Source of the DNA: Actinomycetes bacterium
GTDB taxonomy: Bacteria > Actinomycetota > Actinomycetes > Actinomycetales > Microbacteriaceae
NCBI GenBank assembly: GCA_023428065.1
Contig: JAEYZI010000031.1
Location: 1-24,045, forward strand
Direction of reading: 5' to 3'
DNA: 24,045 nt
A program made the translations under genes and the position numbers. Below the pieces are notes generated by a model. The model saw only the letters and a program-made list of their open reading frames with translations. It made no database searches and had not been told where the DNA came from. Shown here in pieces: positions 22,245-24,045 of this stretch (position 1 is the stretch's first letter; each line of letters begins with the position of its first letter).

Positions 22245-23032
22245 CGCTGCGCGAACGCCGACTGGTAGAGGCACACGGACGCCGCGGTCGCGAGGTTCAT
22301 CGACTCCGCGTGACCGTAGATGGGCACCCGCACGGCCTGATCGGCCCACGAGAGGTTCTCGTCGGTCAGGCCGTGCGCCTCGTTGCCGAACAGCCACGCC
22401 GTCGGCGCGGCGAGCGTGTCGCCGAGTGTCGGCAGATCCTCCCCCGAGATGTCGGCGGCGAGCACCCGCATGCCGGCGCGTCGCACGAGATCGAGCGCGT
22501 GCTCGAGCGTGCCGCCCTGCGCGATCGGGAGGTGGAAGATCGAACCCGTCGTGGAACGCACGACCTTGGGGTTGTAGGCGTCGACACTCCGGCCCGTGAG
22601 GATCACGCCGTCGGCGCCCGCGGCATCTGCGGCCCGGATGATGGTGCCCGCGTTACCCGGGTCGCGCACCTGCTCGAGGATCGCGACGAGCCTCGCCCCG
22701 CCCACGAGGAGGTCCGCGATCGTCACGGGGTTCTGCCGCGCGACCGCCACGACGCCCTGCGGGGTCACGGTGTCGGCCATCGCCTCGAGCACGGCATCCG
22801 TCACGTGCTCGGGCTCGATCCCCGCCGCGGCGAGCGCGCGGCCGAGCTCGGGGTGGCGGTCGAAGACCCCCTTCGCCGCGAAGACGTCGACGAGGAGCTC
22901 GGGGTGGAACGCGAGTGCCTCGCGCAGGGCCTGCGGCCCCTCGACGAGAAAGAGTCCCGTCTCCTCACGCGCCGCGCGCTTGGCGAGCTTCGCCACGGCG
23001 CGCACGCGCGGAGAGCGGGGGTTGTCGATCAT
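22238..23032 (-). CDS. SpoU/TrmH-family RNA 2'-O-methyltransferase
   Basis: The 264-residue protein has the layout of rRNA ribose methyltransferases: an N-terminal substrate-binding domain (LFLVEGPQALREAL, 27-40) and a C-terminal SPOUT knot. Motif 1 is EQVRDPGNAGTIIRAADAAG (120-139) with N127 and R133, motif 2 is TAWLFGNEAHGL (211-222), and motif 3 is VPIYGHAESMNLATAAS (236-252). It uses S-adenosylmethionine; the target nucleotide (rRNA or tRNA) cannot be told from sequence. The ATG at 23032 lies 6 nt after TACCAT, leaderless, immediately behind the rplT terminator. TrmH-like genes often sit downstream of rplT in actinobacteria. Confidence 0.92.
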   Translation of the reverse strand: MIDNPRSPRVRAVAKLAKRAAREETGLFLVEGPQALREALAFHPELLVDVFAAKGVFDRHPELGRALAAAGIEPEHVTDAVLEAMADTVTPQGVVAVARQNPVTIADLLVGGARLVAILEQVRDPGNAGTIIRAADAAGADGVILTGRSVDAYNPKVVRSTTGSIFHLPIAQGGTLEHALDLVRRAGMRVLAADISGEDLPTLGDTLAAPTAWLFGNEAHGLTDENLSWADQAVRVPIYGHAESMNLATAASVCLYQSAFAQRG

Positions 23033-23038
23033 ATGCCG

Positions 23039-23044
23039 ATGGTA
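23039..23044 (-). promoter_or_regulatory. -10 element of the methyltransferase gene
   Basis: TACCAT on the minus strand lies 6 nt before the ATG at 23032 and overlaps the end of the T-rich tail of the rplT terminator. Its -35 region would fall inside the terminator stem, and no good -35 hexamer is visible there. Confidence 0.5.
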
Positions 23045-23086
23045 GAAAACGAAGACGGCGCGCGCCCGGAGGCGCGCACCGTCTTC
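23045..23086 (-). terminator. Intrinsic terminator of infC-rpmI-rplT
   Basis: Read on the minus strand, GAAGACGGTGCGCGCC pairs with GGCGCGCGCCGTCTTC (16 bp including one G-U). The stem closes on a UCCG tetraloop of the very stable C(UNCG)G class, and GTTTTCT follows. The hairpin begins about 24 nt after the rplT stop. It is the only hairpin in the window with a proper T-run. Confidence 0.9.
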
Positions 23087-23110
23087 GGCAAAGTGCGGGT
23101 GAACCCGTGC

Positions 23111-23497
23111 TTATGCGGCGCTCTTGGGAGCGTTGACGTCGCTCGGGAGCGCGGCCTTGGCCGCCGCCACGAGGCCCGCGAAGGTCGCCGGCTCGTTGAC
23201 CGCGAGATCCGCGAGGATGCGACGGTCGACCTCGATGCCCGCGAGGCCGAGGCCCTGGATGAGGCGGTTGTAGGTGATACCGTTCGCGCGGGCCGCAGCG
23301 TTGATGCGCTGGATCCACAGGCGACGGAACTCGCCCTTCTTCGCGTGACGGTCGCGGTAGGCGTAGACGAGCGAATGGGTAACCTGCTCCTTCGCCTTGC
23401 GGTAGAGGCGCGACCGCTGACCACGGTAGCCCTCGGCGCGCTCGAGCGTGGTGCGACGCTTCTTGGCGGCGTTGACCGCCCTCTTGACACGTGCCAT
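23111..23497 (-). CDS. rplT: Ribosomal protein bL20
   Basis: The 128-residue large-subunit protein binds 23S rRNA and is needed early in assembly. The sequence MARVKRAVNAAKKRRTTLER, then GYRGQRSRLYRKAKEQV and RRLWIQRINAAAR, is canonical. The globular C-terminal half with GLGLAGIEVDRRILADLA is complete, followed by a short Ala-rich tail. ATG at 23497 has an AAGGA SD about 10 nt upstream. It is the last gene of infC-rpmI-rplT and is followed by a strong terminator. Confidence 0.98.
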   Translation of the reverse strand: MARVKRAVNAAKKRRTTLERAEGYRGQRSRLYRKAKEQVTHSLVYAYRDRHAKKGEFRRLWIQRINAAARANGITYNRLIQGLGLAGIEVDRRILADLAVNEPATFAGLVAAAKAALPSDVNAPKSAA

Positions 23498-23527
23498 TTC
23501 TCTGAAGTCCTTCTAACTCGTCCGGGC

Positions 23528-23722
23528 TTACTTGCCCAGGAGGCCCTTGATGACCTTGGCGTCCTGCGGAGCCAGGACGACGTCCTGGTTGAGACGACGC
23601 GTCACGCGCGACGACTTGTGCTCGAAGTTGTGGCGCATACCCGCGCCCTGCTTCGTGACCTTGCCGCTCCCGGTGATCTTGAAGCGCTTCTTCGCACCGG
23701 AGTGCGTCTTCTGCTTGGGCAT
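23528..23722 (-). CDS. rpmI: Ribosomal protein bL35
   Basis: The 64-residue basic protein matches bL35: MPKQKTHSGAKKRFKITGSG at the start, then the RHNFEHKSSRVTRRL block. The ATG at 23722 shares a base with the infC stop (TAATG), so translation is coupled to infC. It is 30 nt upstream of rplT. Length is normal. Confidence 0.98.
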   Translation of the reverse strand: MPKQKTHSGAKKRFKITGSGKVTKQGAGMRHNFEHKSSRVTRRLNQDVVLAPQDAKVIKGLLGK

Positions 23723-24045
23723 TACTCTTCCTCTGTCTTGTCGGCAGCTGCCGCGTTGTCGGAGGATCCGTCGGGACCCTCCGGGCTCTGGGGGCGCGCC
23801 TTGTTCGCCGCGCGCTTGGCGTTCTGCTCGGCCTTCGCATCCACCTTGCTCTTGAGCGGGGCGATGATCATGACCATGTTGCGACCGTCGATCGTGGGGG
23901 TGGACTCGACCGTGCCGAACTCCGCGACGTCCTCCGCGAAGCGCTGGAGAAGGCGGACGCCCTGCTCCGGACGGGACTGCTCGCGACCGCGGAACAGGAT
24001 CATGGCCTTGACCTTGTCCCCGGCCTGGAGGAAGCCCTCCGCGCG
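23722..24045 (-). CDS. infC: Translation initiation factor IF-3, C-terminal part (5' end outside window)
   Basis: The visible 107 codons cover part of the IF3 C-terminal domain, which binds the 30S subunit and checks start-codon pairing. The frame stays open to the window edge (RAEGFLQAGDKVKA), so the Met at 24003 is internal and not the start. Conserved pieces are MILFRGREQSRPEQGVRLLQ and DGRNMVMIIAP. After the domain comes a tail of about 45 residues, first basic/Ala-rich (KAEQNAKRAANKARPQ), then acidic (ending DKTEEE), typical of actinobacterial IF3. It heads the infC-rpmI-rplT operon. Confidence 0.97.
   Translation of the reverse strand, partial: RAEGFLQAGDKVKAMILFRGREQSRPEQGVRLLQRFAEDVAEFGTVESTPTIDGRNMVMIIAPLKSKVDAKAEQNAKRAANKARPQSPEGPDGSSDNAAAADKTEEE

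Overview
The window reads as chromosomal DNA of a high-GC actinobacterium, most likely a member of Microbacteriaceae. Grounds: the actinobacterial 16S 5' region and its rRNA leader, very strong GC bias at third codon positions, an infC product with a long acidic tail, a DUF2207 protein with a Gly-rich C terminus, and many starts of the type TANNNT-N6-RTG (leaderless mRNAs). It is mostly core genome. I see no IS element, prophage, CRISPR array or tRNA gene.

Layout. (1) 1-406: 5' part of a 16S rRNA gene on the minus strand, with a leader of about 250 nt and a TTGACA/TAGGAT promoter, lying just downstream of tyrS. (2) 2285-5472: plus-strand genes for a DUF2207 membrane protein, then a SatD-like HTH protein overlapping a small membrane protein. 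(3) 5459-7685: minus-strand argH, a 56-residue membrane protein and a 3-methyladenine-DNA glycosylase, chained by 4-nt overlaps. (4) 7750-8481: a lone plus-strand Pro-rich membrane protein separating argH from argF. (5) 8487-13705: argCJBDF, each gene overlapping the next by 4 nt. (6) 13706-13897: the argC upstream region, with a candidate arginine-rich leader peptide and competing hairpins. (7) 13898-17415: pheST. (8) 17542-20926: a four-gene polar amino acid ABC importer. (9) 21034-22233: a secreted PPC-like/TIG protein. (10) 22238-24045: a SpoU/TrmH RNA methyltransferase and infC-rpmI-rplT, the translation operon that ends in a textbook terminator.

Most genes serve arginine synthesis (glutamate to ornithine, then ornithine to citrulline and argininosuccinate to arginine; argG and argR are not in the window), amino acid uptake, tRNA charging (Tyr, Phe) and translation. 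The observation most worth following is the argC upstream region: a leaderless reading frame of 27 codons, 9 of them Arg, whose Arg codons and 3' end overlap mutually exclusive stems. That is the logic of a ribosome-mediated attenuator. Two further patterns recur across the window: leaderless starts, and stop-codon-centred inverted repeats at all three convergent gene junctions.
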